This document shows positions 46,417 through 58,879 of a stretch of DNA of 64,000 nt, one piece after another. Origin of the DNA: Benincasa hispida (lineage: Eukaryota; Streptophyta; Magnoliopsida; Cucurbitales; Cucurbitaceae); contig NC_052350.1 in assembly GCF_009727055.1 (NCBI RefSeq), positions 19,127,789 to 19,191,788 of the forward strand, read 5' to 3'. Made by a program: the position numbers and the translations under genes. The first letter of the stretch is position 1; each line of letters opens with the position of its first letter. The notes under the pieces are model-generated. The model was not told the DNA's origin. It searched no databases and saw only the letters and a program-made list of their open reading frames with translations.

Positions 46417-48621
46417 TATTGGGATTGGTGTCCTAATTCTCCCGGAGTTTCGTTATTTTGTAAAGATACATATTGTTCAATGAATAAAATAAATGTTATT
46501 TAATTCTAACATTTATTCATATCCAATAAACAAAGCTCCTTGGTTATCTTATGTGAACTTAAGCATGTATATGTGATATACAAGTGGATCATGCCTTAAG
46601 TGATAACCTAAATGTAATATAAGGATTAAGATGGGATACCTGATCCTGGTGACAATATGGATATGGCCCGCTTTGTAGAGGTTTGCAAGTGTTGTAAACT
46701 ACTACAGATGGTAGATCCTGACCATTCGTGTGGAGACGTGGAGTGGGGGAGTCCTATACAAAGAGTTTGTATAAGACCCGGACCACGAGATGACTAGACT
46801 CTGTATATAATGTCGTTGATACTAGAGACTTGCATCTCACCTAAATGACCATAGGTGACACGACCTCAATCTTGAGTTTTTTGTGAACTTCTGCCTTTAA
46901 GAGCGGTATTTTGATTAGTATAGGTGAGAGTGGCCAAATTGCCAACTCAACATACCTACCTTTTTGGGGACTTGTCTGATCTGGGAGCTGGGAACTCAAT
47001 CCACAAAATGGAATTCACTCCTTTCCCTAAGCAGGGATAAGTAGAGAGATTGCTCCTTTAAAGGCTGATTTCGGGGCTTGAACATAGTGACCACAACTTC
47101 TCTTTGGAAGAGAAGACTCAGTCATAGTAGGACTATGATTTATGTTCATTAGAGGGATCAGTAGTACTTAAGGAGACAGATGAAACTACAGGGCATAACG
47201 GTTATTGGCCCAGCTGTACTTACGAGTGATCTGTGAAGGGTTATCGCATTGCTGATTGGTTAAGATGGACACATAATATATCTGTAGTGAGGAGAATTTA
47301 GCTGTCAGTCTTTAGTTGAGTGCCTGGCAGTTAACGGATGGTGGATCTCGTGAATAAAGAGTTTAGTCAGTTATTCATGTACCGTTGAAGTTTCAGATCT
47401 ACAGGTCCATGAGGTCCCCTTGGTAGCTTGGATTCTGTTGAGGATCAGTTCTTGATGTTGATTTGAAATGTTCAAATTGACAAGGTATTTTGATTATATA
47501 TGATATAATCGGTATGATGTATAAGATACATCTAGTGGAGGATTCATGTAAATGAGATTTACATTAAGTACCATGGAATAGAAAAAGAACTATGGTTTAT
47601 ATGTTTCATGAGATGAAATATTAAAACTATAGGTTATAAATATAGTATGATAAGTTAGTTATCATTTATATTTATAATAATATTAATTATTAGATAATTA
47701 ATATTTTTTCTTTTAAAATAACCAAAGTAGTGGGTGGTTATTGAATCATGGTAACTGTGAGTTTAAAAGGAAATCGGTTTCCTATTTTGAAAAATGGTTT
47801 TTACAGAAATTTTTCACAAAAGTTTGAAAAGATTTTGAGTTTTCTCTCCAGCGAAAAGAAACTCACGGAAGTCCTCAAGTAAATACATATTTACTAAACG
47901 ACAGCTGGGCGAGCTAAACGATCGTGCAGTGTTTACTAAACGATCGCACAACTTTACTAGACGATCGCTGGCCTAAGGTAAACGATCGTGTAGAATCGAC
48001 CAAGCTAGAAGATAGAGTTAAACGATCGTATAGCCTTTGCTAGACGATCGCATAGTTTTATCTAAACGGTTGGACATCGACCTATACGATAGGTCTCCGA
48101 CTTCTCCCACTTACCCAGTCGTGTACGCGATCGTTGTTTCCTCCATTGGTCTGCCTCACACTAAGTCCAAACAAAGCCCACCTTCTGGATTCTCACACCA
48201 AGAATACCAAGGTCACCTTGTTGATGGTGTTAGACTCAACTCGGCAATGTCGAGGTTTTTCGGAGGCTATTAGTGGTGCTACAAAGGTCGTTTGCTGTTG
48301 CGGAGGAGTTCGTGACTGAGGAGATCATTGAGGACGAGCGCGAAGTGTTCATGCTATGTTCGTGCGGTGTTGCGGTCGTGTAGATCGAGCGCTCGTGGTT
48401 GCTGTTGTTCGATCAGAGTGCGCATCGAAGCATGGAGATACTTCTGCCTTTGTTAGTACAGTTTTTCCCTCTGTACATTTGATGTTCATGTTGTAGTTGC
48501 TCTGTATATTTATATTACCGATTGTATTGAAGTCGACTGTAAATGATTTGTTGATTCATGATTGTAATTTGGAATAGTCTTGTTTCGTTGCTTATGGAAA
48601 TCTTGATTCCGATTTCCTTCA
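46417..48621 (+). repeat. Copia 5' LTR (about 2205 bp)
   Basis: Matches 54618-56284 from its start over its first 1.65 kb. It ends ttccttca just before the primer site. It contains an acgatcg array at about 47905-48060 and an AT-rich core at 47480-47720. Confidence 0.85.
47905..48060. repeat. Dispersed CGATCG motif array in the copia 5' LTR
   Basis: About six copies of a (t/c)taaacgatcg or ctagacgatcg word with a palindromic CGATCG core at irregular spacing of 20-35 bases. The same array occurs in the 3' LTR (56115-56275). Confidence 0.8.
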
Positions 48622-48623
48622 AT

Positions 48624-48637
48624 TGGTATCAGAGCCA
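48624..48637 (+). promoter_or_regulatory. Primer binding site (tRNA-iMet type) of copia element
   Basis: TTGGTATCAGAGCC two bases after the 5' LTR end. Confidence 0.9.
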
Positions 48638-51300
48638 GGTTCTTTGATATTCCAAATTACAGATCTGAATTGAACGGTTTTTACAGTCTTGGTGGGTTTC
48701 TGCATTTGTAGTTAACCGTTTTCTGCATTTGTGGATAAATTGATGAATATTTCGGGTTTAAATTGCCTTTTATTGTTAAAGCTTTTGTTATTACAAAGTG
48801 TTAATTGGAAGGGCCCCTGTGTTTTTGGGCGAAATTAACTTTGCAATCGAGTCTGTAATTCGAAAAGTTCGAGTTCGTCGAGTCGTTCGTGATGAAGCTT
48901 CGGCGTATGGCGATGCAGTTCTCAACGAAGAAGAATATCAAACGTTGATCGGATCGTGTAGCCTCAGGTAAACGATCGTAGGGATTTTACTAAGCGATCA
49001 TTTAGTATTTTTTTTTTCTAGACGATTGTATAGTATTTTCTAATCGATCGTTTAGCTAATGCTAAGCGATGGGGTAAATCGTTTACCATATCGCATAGCA
49101 TTGGTTGCGCGATCGTGGAGGCGTTAGAGGTAGGCAATCGTAGTGGGAGCATGCGATGCTCGTCGTTTAGTAGAAGGTGCACACTAGACGATCGTGTAGT
49201 TAGCAAGCTTCATCGCTTAGTTACTACCTATGCGATCGCGCATATGCGATACGGAGATGCTAGCTAAGCGATCGCTTAGGCGATGGTGCTTCGTGGCATC
49301 GTAGTCGCTTAGACGATTGCGAAAGGTGGGCGTCATGCGGAGCGCACTAAGCGATCATATACTTCAGGCTTCACTGCTTAGTAAAGGTACACGATCGTGT
49401 TGTAATGGCTAAACGATCGTTTGGATTTTTCTAGACGATCGTATAGTAATGGTAAACGATCGTTTAACTTTGGGAGTGTTGGTAAGCGATAGAATGAAAG
49501 GTTTGTTTTATCGTGTAGACAATCGCGGGGTGCTTAGTACACGATGGATGGTTGAAGAAGCGATGCTTTGCCAAGCGGTTCAAGACCCGGTTCGCCTGTT
49601 TGAACCGGAGACTCCTTGTCTTTGTAATAGTTAGCTTTTCTTTTATGTTTTTAAGGCATTTTTACCCGGTTCATCAACTTTTATTGCTTATACATGTGAT
49701 GTATAGTGCTTATATGCCAAAGTGTTTGTCATATAGTTAAAAACCCACCTTAGGTTGTGCAATTACTCATGCATCATGTATTATAAATGTTATAATCTTG
49801 CATGAAGAAATTACTTGGAAGCATGCGCATGCATCATGAAATAGAAGAGTTATATTCTGCATAGAGTAAGCATTATCATGCATCATCCTTTTATTATAAG
49901 CATTTTAGTCTAAGGATGAATGGAAACATGTTTTGCTTGTTTCATTGCTGTTTTATATAAGTGTTATATAAAAGTAGCAGCAATGAATGGACAATGCATT
50001 GAGCATGACACTTAGGCCGTTTATAATCGTTATGAATGCCTTACATGTGTTAGCTTCGCATTGTGGTTGTTTCCATTTATAAGTGTTATAAAGGAAATTA
50101 GACCTAAAATCAATAATTCAGAGTTGTATGCGGACTTAGGGTGAACTCAAGTTTTTTAAAAGGGTTTTAAAATTGGATTGAGATAGACCTAAGTTCAAGT
50201 GGTTCTAAAGAGTTTAATAACCTAGATTAATCTTTTCAAATCGGTTTAATAGGATTAAATTGGTTGGAATAAAAGATTAAATTTGTTTTAAACCTATCTA
50301 TAAGGGACCTTTTGTCCAAGGTGGGTTCTGGCTAGGCTAGGGTTCTTAAGTTGATGGAAACATAATACCCCTACCTAGGAACCTACTTGGAAAGGTCAAT
50401 TAGATAGATTTTCAACAAGCATATGATGTTTTGGTCAAAAACTCCATTAAAGAGTTTAATGGATGATGATCAAAAGTTGTTCAACTATCCAAGGTAAAAG
50501 TTACTCTTGGGAAAACCTAAAAGTCACTTAGTTAAAATCCTAGTCGTGTTTTTCCTAAGTAAACTAAATCCTAGGTTATAAAATACCCAGTGGGAGGAGG
50601 AGGTGTATCAAATATGTCTATGATTCCATTCACGTTTCTCCCTGTATGTTCACATCGTGAGATTCAGCTTGGCCTCGAGATACCCCAGGATGCATTCCCC
50701 TCCGAATGGTGTTTGCATGAGTCAATATCAAGGTGGACGGAGAGAGTATTTATAGAAAGTGGGTGAAGGGTGTGTGCCAACACGTCCTATGGTCTCTGTC
50801 ATTGGTTCACACCGTGAAATCATTCTGTACGCCCTCGAGTCACCTTCGATGCGGCTCTCTTCAGATGGGTTTTGTGCAGTTAGTCAATATCAAGGTGAAC
50901 TCCAGAAATGGATAGGGTCGCTTTAGGTTTTGCCCCAATCAGATTTTTTCCCTTTGGATTGGCCTTTTGGGACATAGCTCTAGGGCTTAAAATGGCGGAT
51001 CACACTTACGGGAGATTGTTAGGTAAGTTAATGATCTCTTGGCCAAATCAATGATGGCTAGTCGTTATAGGAACAAGAGTTGTTCTGGTATTAATAACTG
51101 GTTGAGAACTTCTCAATTCAGAGGAGGGATAACTGACCTCCCTTCGGTGGCTTTTGTCCTAAACCTTTGAAGCGTCATTACGAAACTAGATGTCACATGG
51201 GGTTCATGTTAGTTTTGCTAAAACCTTATTGGATGTTGTTTTGTTTTGCAACGAATATTTGCTTAAAACCTAACGTAGGTCAATGTGTTTTTCTTTTTAG
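48638..51300 (+). other. Copia leader: long non-coding stretch with repeats
   Basis: About 2.7 kb between primer site and the first pol-like sequence, with no gag domain recognised. It holds a second CGATCG array (48951-49480, about 15 variants) and a diverged duplication of about 100 bases (50625-50735 and 50790-50900, sharing a tcgag core and agtcaatatcaaggtg). Either a degenerate gag region or an unusually long leader. Confidence 0.6.
48951..49480. repeat. Larger CGATCG motif array in the copia leader
   Basis: Roughly fifteen variants of aaacgatcgttta, agcgatc, agacgattg and related words in about 530 bp. They point in both senses because the core is palindromic; no fixed period was seen. 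Confidence 0.75.
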
Positions 51301-51304
51301 CAAC

Positions 51305-54300
51305 TCGTTAGTATTTCCATTTAAAGCTTTTAAAAATGACTGATTTATTACAGTGGAAAGAATCATGTGAAACGAATTTCATGGCAAACGACCTCTATCC
51401 CACTACTCTCCAAAAGAGGAGATAAGACAATAAATATGATCTATTGGTCTTGGAGACATATCTGGTAGAGAATGATGATTATGCCTGGATCCTCGATTTA
51501 GGTGCTACCAATCATGTCAATTTCTCTTACCAAGGATTTAGTTCCTGGCAAATGTTGCCACAGGGACAGATGACTCTTCGAGTCGGTAATGGAGAGGTTG
51601 TTTCAGCTGTTGCTATAGGCAGACTGAAGTTATTTGTTGACAAGAAACGTTATCTGTTACTGGATAATGTTTCTGTAGTTCCTCATATTAAGAGGAACTT
51701 AATCTCGGTTTCTTGTCTCATTGAACAAGGCTATACCGTCTCCTTTTCTGAGAATAAAGTGTTTATTTTCAAGAATGGAATGAAGATTGGTTATGGTTCA
51801 ATGGAAAATAACTTATATGTACTAAGGCTGTTAGTCATAAAAGCCTTGTTTAAGACTGAAATGTTCAGTACGACAACAACAGCTAAAAGACCAAAGGTTT
51901 CTCAAAAGGGAAACGCCCATCTTTGTCATCTAAGGTTAGGTCACATCAACCTCAATAGTATTGAGAAGTTGGTGAAAAGTGGATTTCTAAAGATTTTAGA
52001 AGAAAACTCCTTGTCGGTATGTGAATCATGCCTCAAAGGCAAGATGACTTACTGGAAAAGGTTATAGAGCCAAGGAAGCCTTGGAGCTTGTACATTCAAA
52101 CCTCTGTGGTTCGATGAATGTTAGAGCTCGAGGTGGGTATGAATATTTCATCTCTTTCATAGATGATTATTCAAGGTTTGGGTATCTCTTCCTAATGCAA
52201 CGTAAGTCTGAAGCTCTTGACAAGTTCAAGGAGTATAAGGCTGAAGTTGAAAACTTGTTAGGTAAGAAGATAAAAATACTACGATCTGATTGTGGTGGAG
52301 AGTATATGGACCTCTATTCCAAAACTATATGATAGAACATGGGATTGCGTCCCAACTCTCGGCCCTAAGTACACCTCAGCAAAATGGTGTATCAGAAAGG
52401 AGAAACAGGACCTTGTTGAACATGGTTCGGTCTATGATGAGTTATGCTCATCTTCTAGACTCGTTTTGGGGTTATGCAGTGCAAACTGCATGTTATATTC
52501 TGAACAACGTTCCCTCGAAAAGTGTTTCTGAAACACCTATTGAGTTATGGAGAGGTCGTAAAGGTAGTTTACACCACTTTAGGATTTAGGGCTGTCCGAC
52601 ACATGTGCTAGTGACTTACCCAAAGAAGTTGAAACCACGTTCGAAGGTTTGCCTCTTTGTGTGCTACCCCAAGGAAACGAGAGGAGGATACTTCTATGAT
52701 CCAAGTGAGAACAAAGTGTTTGTTTCCATTAATGCTATCTTCTTGGACGAAGATCACATGAAGAATGATAAGCCACGAAGTAAGCTCGTTTTATGTGAGA
52801 TCTCAAGTGAGACTGAGACTGCTGAGGGTTTAACAAGAGTTATTGAACAGGCTGATAGATCAACGAGAGTTGTTGAGGTTGGAATGTCTAGTCTACCAAC
52901 TCAAGGGTTGAGACTGCCTCGGCGTAGTGGGAGGGATTTGAACACATCAGATCGTTACATGGGTTTGATTGAAGCCCAAAACGTCATTACGAATGATGGG
53001 GTCGAGGATCCATTATCTTTTAAGAAAGCAATGGAGGATATTGACAAAGATGAATGGGTTAAGGCCATGAACCAGGAAATGGAGTCTATGTATTCAACAA
53101 TGTATGAGAGCTTGTTGATCCACCTGATGGGGTAAGACCTATTGGGTGTAAGTGGATCTATAAGCGAAAGAGAGGTGTAGATGGAAAGGTGCAAACCTTT
53201 AGGGCTAAGCTCGTGGAAAAGGGTTATACCCAAGTTGAAGGGGTTGACTATGAGGAAACTTTCTCACCTGTTGTCATGTTAAGTCTATCAAGATTCTCCT
53301 GTCCATAGCCACATTTTATTATTATGAAATATGGCAAATGGACGTCAAGACTGCCTTTCTTAATGGTAATCTTGAGGAGACCATCTATATGACTTAACCA
53401 GAGGGGTTCGTAGTTCCAGATCAGATTTGACACTACTGTCAAGTCATTTGGTTTTGACCAGAACGTTGATGAACCTTGTGTTTACAAGAAGATCATCAAT
53501 AGCTTAGTAGCTTTCCTGGTACTGTATGTGGATGATATCCTACTTATTGGGAATGATGTAGAATATCTGACTGACATTAAGAGTTGACTAGTTGCCTAGT
53601 TTCAAATGAAAGATTTAGGAGAAGCACAATATGTTCTCGGGATCCAGATCATTTGAGATCGCAAGATCAAACGTTTAGCCCTGTCTCAAGCATTGTACAT
53701 TGATCAAATATTAATCAGGTACAGGATGCAGGATTCCAAGAGGGGTTTATTACCTTTCAGACATAGAATTGTTCTGTCTAAGGAGCAATGTCCTAAGACA
53801 CCTCAAGAGGTTGAGAAGATGAGACGAATTCCTTATGTTTCTGCTGTAGGAAGCTTGATGTATGTAATGTTGTGTACCAGACCCGACATTTGCTATATAG
53901 TAGGGATTGTCAGTCGGTATCAGTCCAATCCAGGATTTGATCATTGGACGGCGGTCAAGATGATCCTCAAGTATCTTCGAAGAACGAGGGACTACATGCC
54001 TATGTATGGAGATAAGGATCTGATACTTACAGGATAAACGGACTCTGACTTTCAGACCGATCGAGATTCTCGCAAATCGATATCGGGGTCAGTGTTTACT
54101 CTGAATGGATGAGTTGTAGTTTGGCAAAACATCAAGCAAAGATGCATCGCGGACTCCACTATGGAAGCCAAATACGTAGCGGCTTGTGAAGCAGCTAACG
54201 AGGCTGTTTGGATGAGGAAGTTCCTTACAGATTTGGAAGTTATTCCAAATATGGATTTGCCTATCACTCTTTATTGTGATAACAACGGGGTTATGGCAAA

Positions 54301-54511
54301 CTCAAAGGAGCCTCAGAGTCATCGTCGAGGTAAGCACATAGAACAGAAATATCATCTGATCAGGGAGATTGTGTGTCGCGGTGATGTGATAGTCAAGCAG
54401 ATCGCATCGGAGCACAACGTTGTTGATCCCTTTACAAAGGCCCTCACGACTAAAGTGTTCGAGGGTCACCAGAAGAGTCTGGGTCTAAGAGACATGTGGC
54501 ATCTTGTCTAG
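51305..54511 (+). pseudogene. Copia pol remnant: protease, integrase, RT, RNase H
   Basis: A short gag-like or leader piece (MTDLLQWKESCETNF) is followed almost directly by protease WILDLGATNHV, where the catalytic DSG has become DLG. Next come the GAG-preintegrase HLRLGHIN...CESCLKGKM, an integrase core with FIDDYSRFGYL, RSDCGGEYM and QNGVSERRNRTLL (DDE residues present), and RT with MDVKTAFLNGNLEETIYM and LYVDDILLIGND. RNase H follows with DSTMEAKYVAACEAANEAVW, HIEQKYHLIREIV and DPFTKAL. Stops and frameshifts occur near 52066, 52330, 52587, 53133, 53395 and elsewhere. It is not translatable as one protein. Confidence 0.88.
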
Positions 54512-54617
54512 GGCAAGTGGGAGATGATATTGGGGTATGCCCTAGTTTATTGTATATTATACATTTTTATATTGTATTGTACATTAGTCTCCCAAGTCAT
54601 TAGGACAAGTGGGAGAT
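54495..54617 (+). promoter_or_regulatory. Duplicated polypurine tract region of the copia element
   Basis: Two tracts of the form caagtgggagat occur, at about 54516 and 54606. The second is followed directly by the real 3' LTR (TATTGGGATTGG). The first is followed by tattggggtatgccctag, which resembles the LTR start of the related copy at 9879 (TTTTGGGGTGTATGCCCTAG). Confidence 0.7.
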
Positions 54618-56284
54618 TATTGGGATTGGTGTCCTAATTCTCCTGGAGTCTCGTTGTTTTGTAAAGATACACATTGTTCAACGAATAAAATAAATGTTAT
54701 TTAATTCTGGCATTTACTCATATCCAATAAACAAAGCTCCTTGGTTATCTTATGTGAACTTAAGCATGTATATGTGATATACAAGTGGATCATGCCTTAA
54801 GTGATAACCTAAATGTAATATAAGGATTAAGATGGGATACCTGATCCTGGTGACAATATGGATATGGCCCGCTTTGTAGAGGTTTGCAAGTGTTGTAAAC
54901 TACTACAGATGGTAGATCCTGACCATTCGTGTGGAGACGTGGAGTGGGGGAGTCCTATACAAAGAGTTTGTATAAGACCCGGACCACGAGATGACTAGAC
55001 TCTGTATATAATGTCGTTGATACTAGAGACTTGCATCTCACCTAAATGACCATAGGTGACACGACCTCAATCCTGAGTGCTTTGGGAACTCCTACCTTTG
55101 AGAGCGGTCCTTTGATTAGTATGGGTGAGAGTGGCCAGATTGCCAACTCAACATGCCTACCTTTTTGGAAGCTGGGAACTTGTCTGATCTGGGAGCTGGG
55201 AACTCAATCCACAAAATGGAATTCACTCCTTTCCCTAAGCAGGGATAAGTAGAGAGATTGCTCCTTTAAAGGCTGATTTCGGGGCTTGAACATAGTGACC
55301 ACAACTTCTCTTTGGAAGAGAAGACTCAGTCATAGTAGGACTATGATTTATGTTCATTAGAGGGATCAGTAGTACTTAAGGAGACAGATGAAACTACAGG
55401 GCATAACGGTTATTGGCCCAGCTGTACTTACGAGTGATCTGTGAAGGGTTATCGCATTGCTGATTGGTTAAGATGGACACATAATATATCTGTAGTGAGG
55501 AGAGTTCAGCTGTCGGTCTTTAATGGAGTGCCTGGCAGTTAACGGATGGTGGATCCTATGACTAAAAAGTTTAGTCAGTTATTCACGTACTGTTGGAGCT
55601 TCGGATCTACAAGTCCATGAGGTGCCCTTGGTAGCTTGGATTCTGTTGAGGATTAGTTCTTGATGTTGATTTTAAATGTTCAAATATACAAGAGGTTATT
55701 TTGATTATATATGATATAATCGATATGATGTGTAAGATACCTCTAGTGGAGGATTAATATAAATGAAATTTACATTAAGTACTATGTAATAGAAAAAGAA
55801 CTATGGTTTATATGTTTCATAAGATGAAATATTAAAACTATAGGTTATAAATATAGTATGATAAGTTGGTTATCATTTATATTTATAATAATATTAGTTA
55901 TTAGATAATTAATATTTTTTCTTTTAAAAGAACTAAAGTAGTAGGTGGTTATTGGATCATGGTAACTGTGAGTTTAAAAGAAAATCGGTTTCCTACTTTG
56001 AAAAAGGGTTTTTACAGAAGTTTTTCACAAAAGTTTGAAAAGATTTTGAGTTTTCACTCCCGCGAAAAGAAACTCACGGAAGTCGTCAAGTAAATACAGA
56101 TTTACTAAATGACGGCTGGGCGAGCTAAACGATCATGCAGGTATGAGCTAAACGATCGTGCAGTGTTTACTAAACGATCACATAACTTTGCTAGACGATC
56201 GCTGGCCCAAAAACGATCGTGTAGAATCGACCAAGCTAAACGATCGCATAGCTTTTGCTAGACGATCGCATAGTTTTATCTAAA
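54618..56284 (+). repeat. Copia 3' LTR, truncated
   Basis: Matches the first 1.65 kb of the 5' LTR and stops at tttatctaaa (56284), where the Athila-like element begins. The remaining 0.55 kb would lie beyond the right edge of the window. Similarity to the 5' LTR is patchy: near-identical blocks alternate with clearly diverged ones. Confidence 0.85.
56115..56275. repeat. CGATCG motif array in the copia 3' LTR
   Basis: Counterpart of 47905-48060, with one extra gagctaaacgatc unit. Confidence 0.75.
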
Positions 56285-58174
56285 TGCTACTTAGATTTTG
56301 ATCTTATGTCACACAACACATGAACCTGCATATAATCTTGTAACGACATAAACTATACAATAGATGCATGCAAGATACAAATCCATGTGATACTACTTCT
56401 AGATATTCGTTAATTAACAATGTTCTTGTAGTATGCTGTGTGTTGTCACAAATTTCCTTGCGTTGAAACCAAGTATAATTTCATCGCAAGTTTCTCGGTG
56501 TGATTCGAGGTCGAACACAGGGACTGTTTGAGGTTATTGCGTTATGCTTGCGATACATGCGACCAGGTGTTTTCAATTAATAAAAGATGTTGTGTACAAG
56601 AATATAGACATGCGATAAAGTAAAGTAAAGCGGTAAAGATGCGATAATATAAATTGCGTTAAAGTAAATTGCATTAAAGTAAATATAAACTAAGATGATA
56701 CAAAATACAGGTTTCATGATACAAGATACTAAGGTCAAGGCTGGCTGTGAAGATTATGCAAAGATCATGTAATGCGGTGACAAGTCTTATGTATGAAGCA
56801 GAAACAGAAAAGATAATTAATACAAACATCGCAAGTTTCCTAATTGCGCTAAAGGCATAAATAAGGTTCCACTTTTCCTTTGACGTACACCTCTCGGTGA
56901 TCGGCTGCGCTCTCGTATCTCTGTGGTGAAACAAGAACAAACATAATGAACGCAAGGTTGCTTCCATCTCTAGAAGTACTTCTTGCTTTAGTTAACACAT
57001 TCTTCTAACTTCTCTCGACAAGTCAGAATGACATCTTCACTTTTGCTCTCACAAGTGAAGATGTCGTCTAGCATGCTTTAGCTAAACGTTCTTATTTCTT
57101 TAGCACAGAGTAAGTTACTTGTTTAATTCATATTAATTACCAAGGGATTAAGAAGACTTTATGAAGAAAGCGATAAACAGAGGAACGGAAATAGACAGAG
57201 AAGGGGATATGAAATTGATTGAGACATTCAATATTTCTATTCAGCGTCTGATACATGATTTGTGAATGAAGAGATTAAGAAGATGAAATACAGTGATAAA
57301 TAGAGTTAGAAATAAATACAAATAAATGCCAATATCTTGGCGTCGATCTGGATGGAGATTTGCTTGCCAATGTGGATGGATCGTATGGACGGATGAACTT
57401 CCCTCTCAGGCTTGCTCAACCGGTAGCAGGGATCTAAGCACAGAGCTTTGAGGCAAGGATCTGGCAGATTCACACTAAGACTTACCTTTCGACCTTGTCT
57501 CTTTTCTTCCCGGATTTCTTCCGATCAGTTCTCAGCTCAGCCTCTCTCTCAGTAATTCGGCAGCAATTAGCCCTTGTATCAATGATACCCGTATCAAGCA
57601 TATCTTCTCTGAATTCTATGAGGGTATTTATAGGTGAAAAGCTTTGACTCTTGGCTAGTAGACCCCACTTCTTGTTATGAAAATTCTGAAGATGGAAGAA
57701 TAACTATTCCTTCTGTTATGCAATCAGACCGTCAAATCTGCACAACGGTTAGTTGTACACGTGTCGCAATCCTCTGCCTTTGCGTTGCTCAGCTGCATCT
57801 TTCGATCGGTTGCTCGCATGTGGTGTTGTTTTTATTACCGCATGCGGTTGAAATTCAGCTCAGGATTGACTGTCGCATTGCGCCGTCATTACGTTAATCG
57901 TATCTTCATTATTGATTGACGGGCGCAATGTAACAGAGATGTGTTGTTTAGTTTCTCGTTGAACCTTAATCGCAAGCGGTGACTTGGTTTCCTGCAAAAG
58001 AGAATAAAAATATACTCTTCTACCATCTTGACGATGTTAATGGGTGTAATTGCATTAATTCATAATTATTGTATTTCTGAACTAATTTTCATACAATCAA
58101 TGCATATTCCTTCTCTTTTGGCCGCAATATCTAGATAAGGCAGCATATATAACTTGTATTTCTATAAGTTATCA
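56285..58174 (-). repeat. Athila-like 3' LTR (1890 bp)
   Basis: On the minus strand it starts TGATAACTTATAG, a typical Athila-group LTR start, directly after a purine-rich AAATTTGGAGGTG tract. It ends AAGTAGCA at the copia junction, so TG...CA termini are intact. The second LTR would be beyond the window, so the boundary is inferred from termini and the copia break point. Confidence 0.7.
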
Positions 58175-58216
58175 CACCTCCAAATTTAGATATATGCTTG
58201 TCCTCAAGCATATCTT
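58175..58216 (-). promoter_or_regulatory. Polypurine tract with adjacent hairpin, LTR-proximal
   Basis: The minus-strand CTAAATTTGGAGGTG tract abuts the LTR. Just upstream, atatgcttg (58192-58200), loop tcct, and caagcatat (58205-58213) form a perfect 9 bp hairpin. Confidence 0.75.
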
Positions 58217-58489
58217 CTATTAAGACAATAATGCTAAATTCCTCTCTTATATTTTTGCGTCGATTGGCTGCTCCGAATGTTACACTCAGGCACATTTCTC
58301 AACAACGCAATTTCCTTCTATCCTTGCTAATTCTAAACAAAGCCCTACTTTATTCTTCTATATAACAAAATTCTGCTAAAAATGCTTTTCTAGTTTTGAA
58401 AACAGAATATTTATCTCTTCTTTGTCAAAACAACTTGATATGTCTGTATGCAGTGGTCAAACTTTTCGTTATTTAATAGAGACTGTTGG

Positions 58490-58720
58490 TCATGGTTACA
58501 CTCTTCGTTTTGGTTTGTTCCCACGGGTGTCATGCGAACATCCAACTACGGTTGTGTGCCAATTTCAACTTTAACTCATAATATTTAGAGGAGTTGTCTC
58601 TTACATTCTTTTATTTTCTCTTTTATTGCGTTGTTTTTGGAAACCCACCTTCGTTTTGGCTTGCTCCTACGGGTGTCATACGAACATCCAACTATGAGCA
58701 AACTCCTTTCACAACTAAAC
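58490..58720. repeat. Diverged direct repeat of about 55 bp
   Basis: The words cttcgttttggyttgytcc, acgggtgtcat and gaacatccaacta occur in the same order at about 58506 and 58651. Confidence 0.7.
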
Positions 58721-58879
58721 TATTATCGGGTTGGGAACATTTTTGAGGTTTTCTCTTGTGTTGACATTGGAGTTTGGCATAAAATTAAAATTCTCTCTCT
58801 TTCTCTTTTTTTTTTCCAGACGAAAAATGAACGCATTTTCTTAATCATTGCATATTCTTGATCTTATTTGCTCAAATCT

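Larger units (their letters stand above)
46417..56284 (+). mobile_element. Ty1/copia retrotransposon with 2.2 kb LTRs, 3' LTR truncated by an insertion
   Basis: 5' LTR 46417-48621, tRNA-iMet primer site at 48624, a long non-coding leader, a broken pol in copia order (protease, integrase, reverse transcriptase, RNase H), a polypurine tract, and a 3' LTR from 54618 that is cut at 56284 by an Athila-like element. The LTR family is the same one that supplies the LTR-only copies in the first 15 kb. Both LTRs start TATTGGGATTGG, where relatives start TGTTG. A gag region of normal size is not found. Confidence 0.88.

Noticed and set aside
48951..49480. CGATCG array as a CRISPR-like or coding repeat
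   Set aside because: Spacing is irregular, the repeat is only about 8-13 bases, frames are broken, and the host is a plant.
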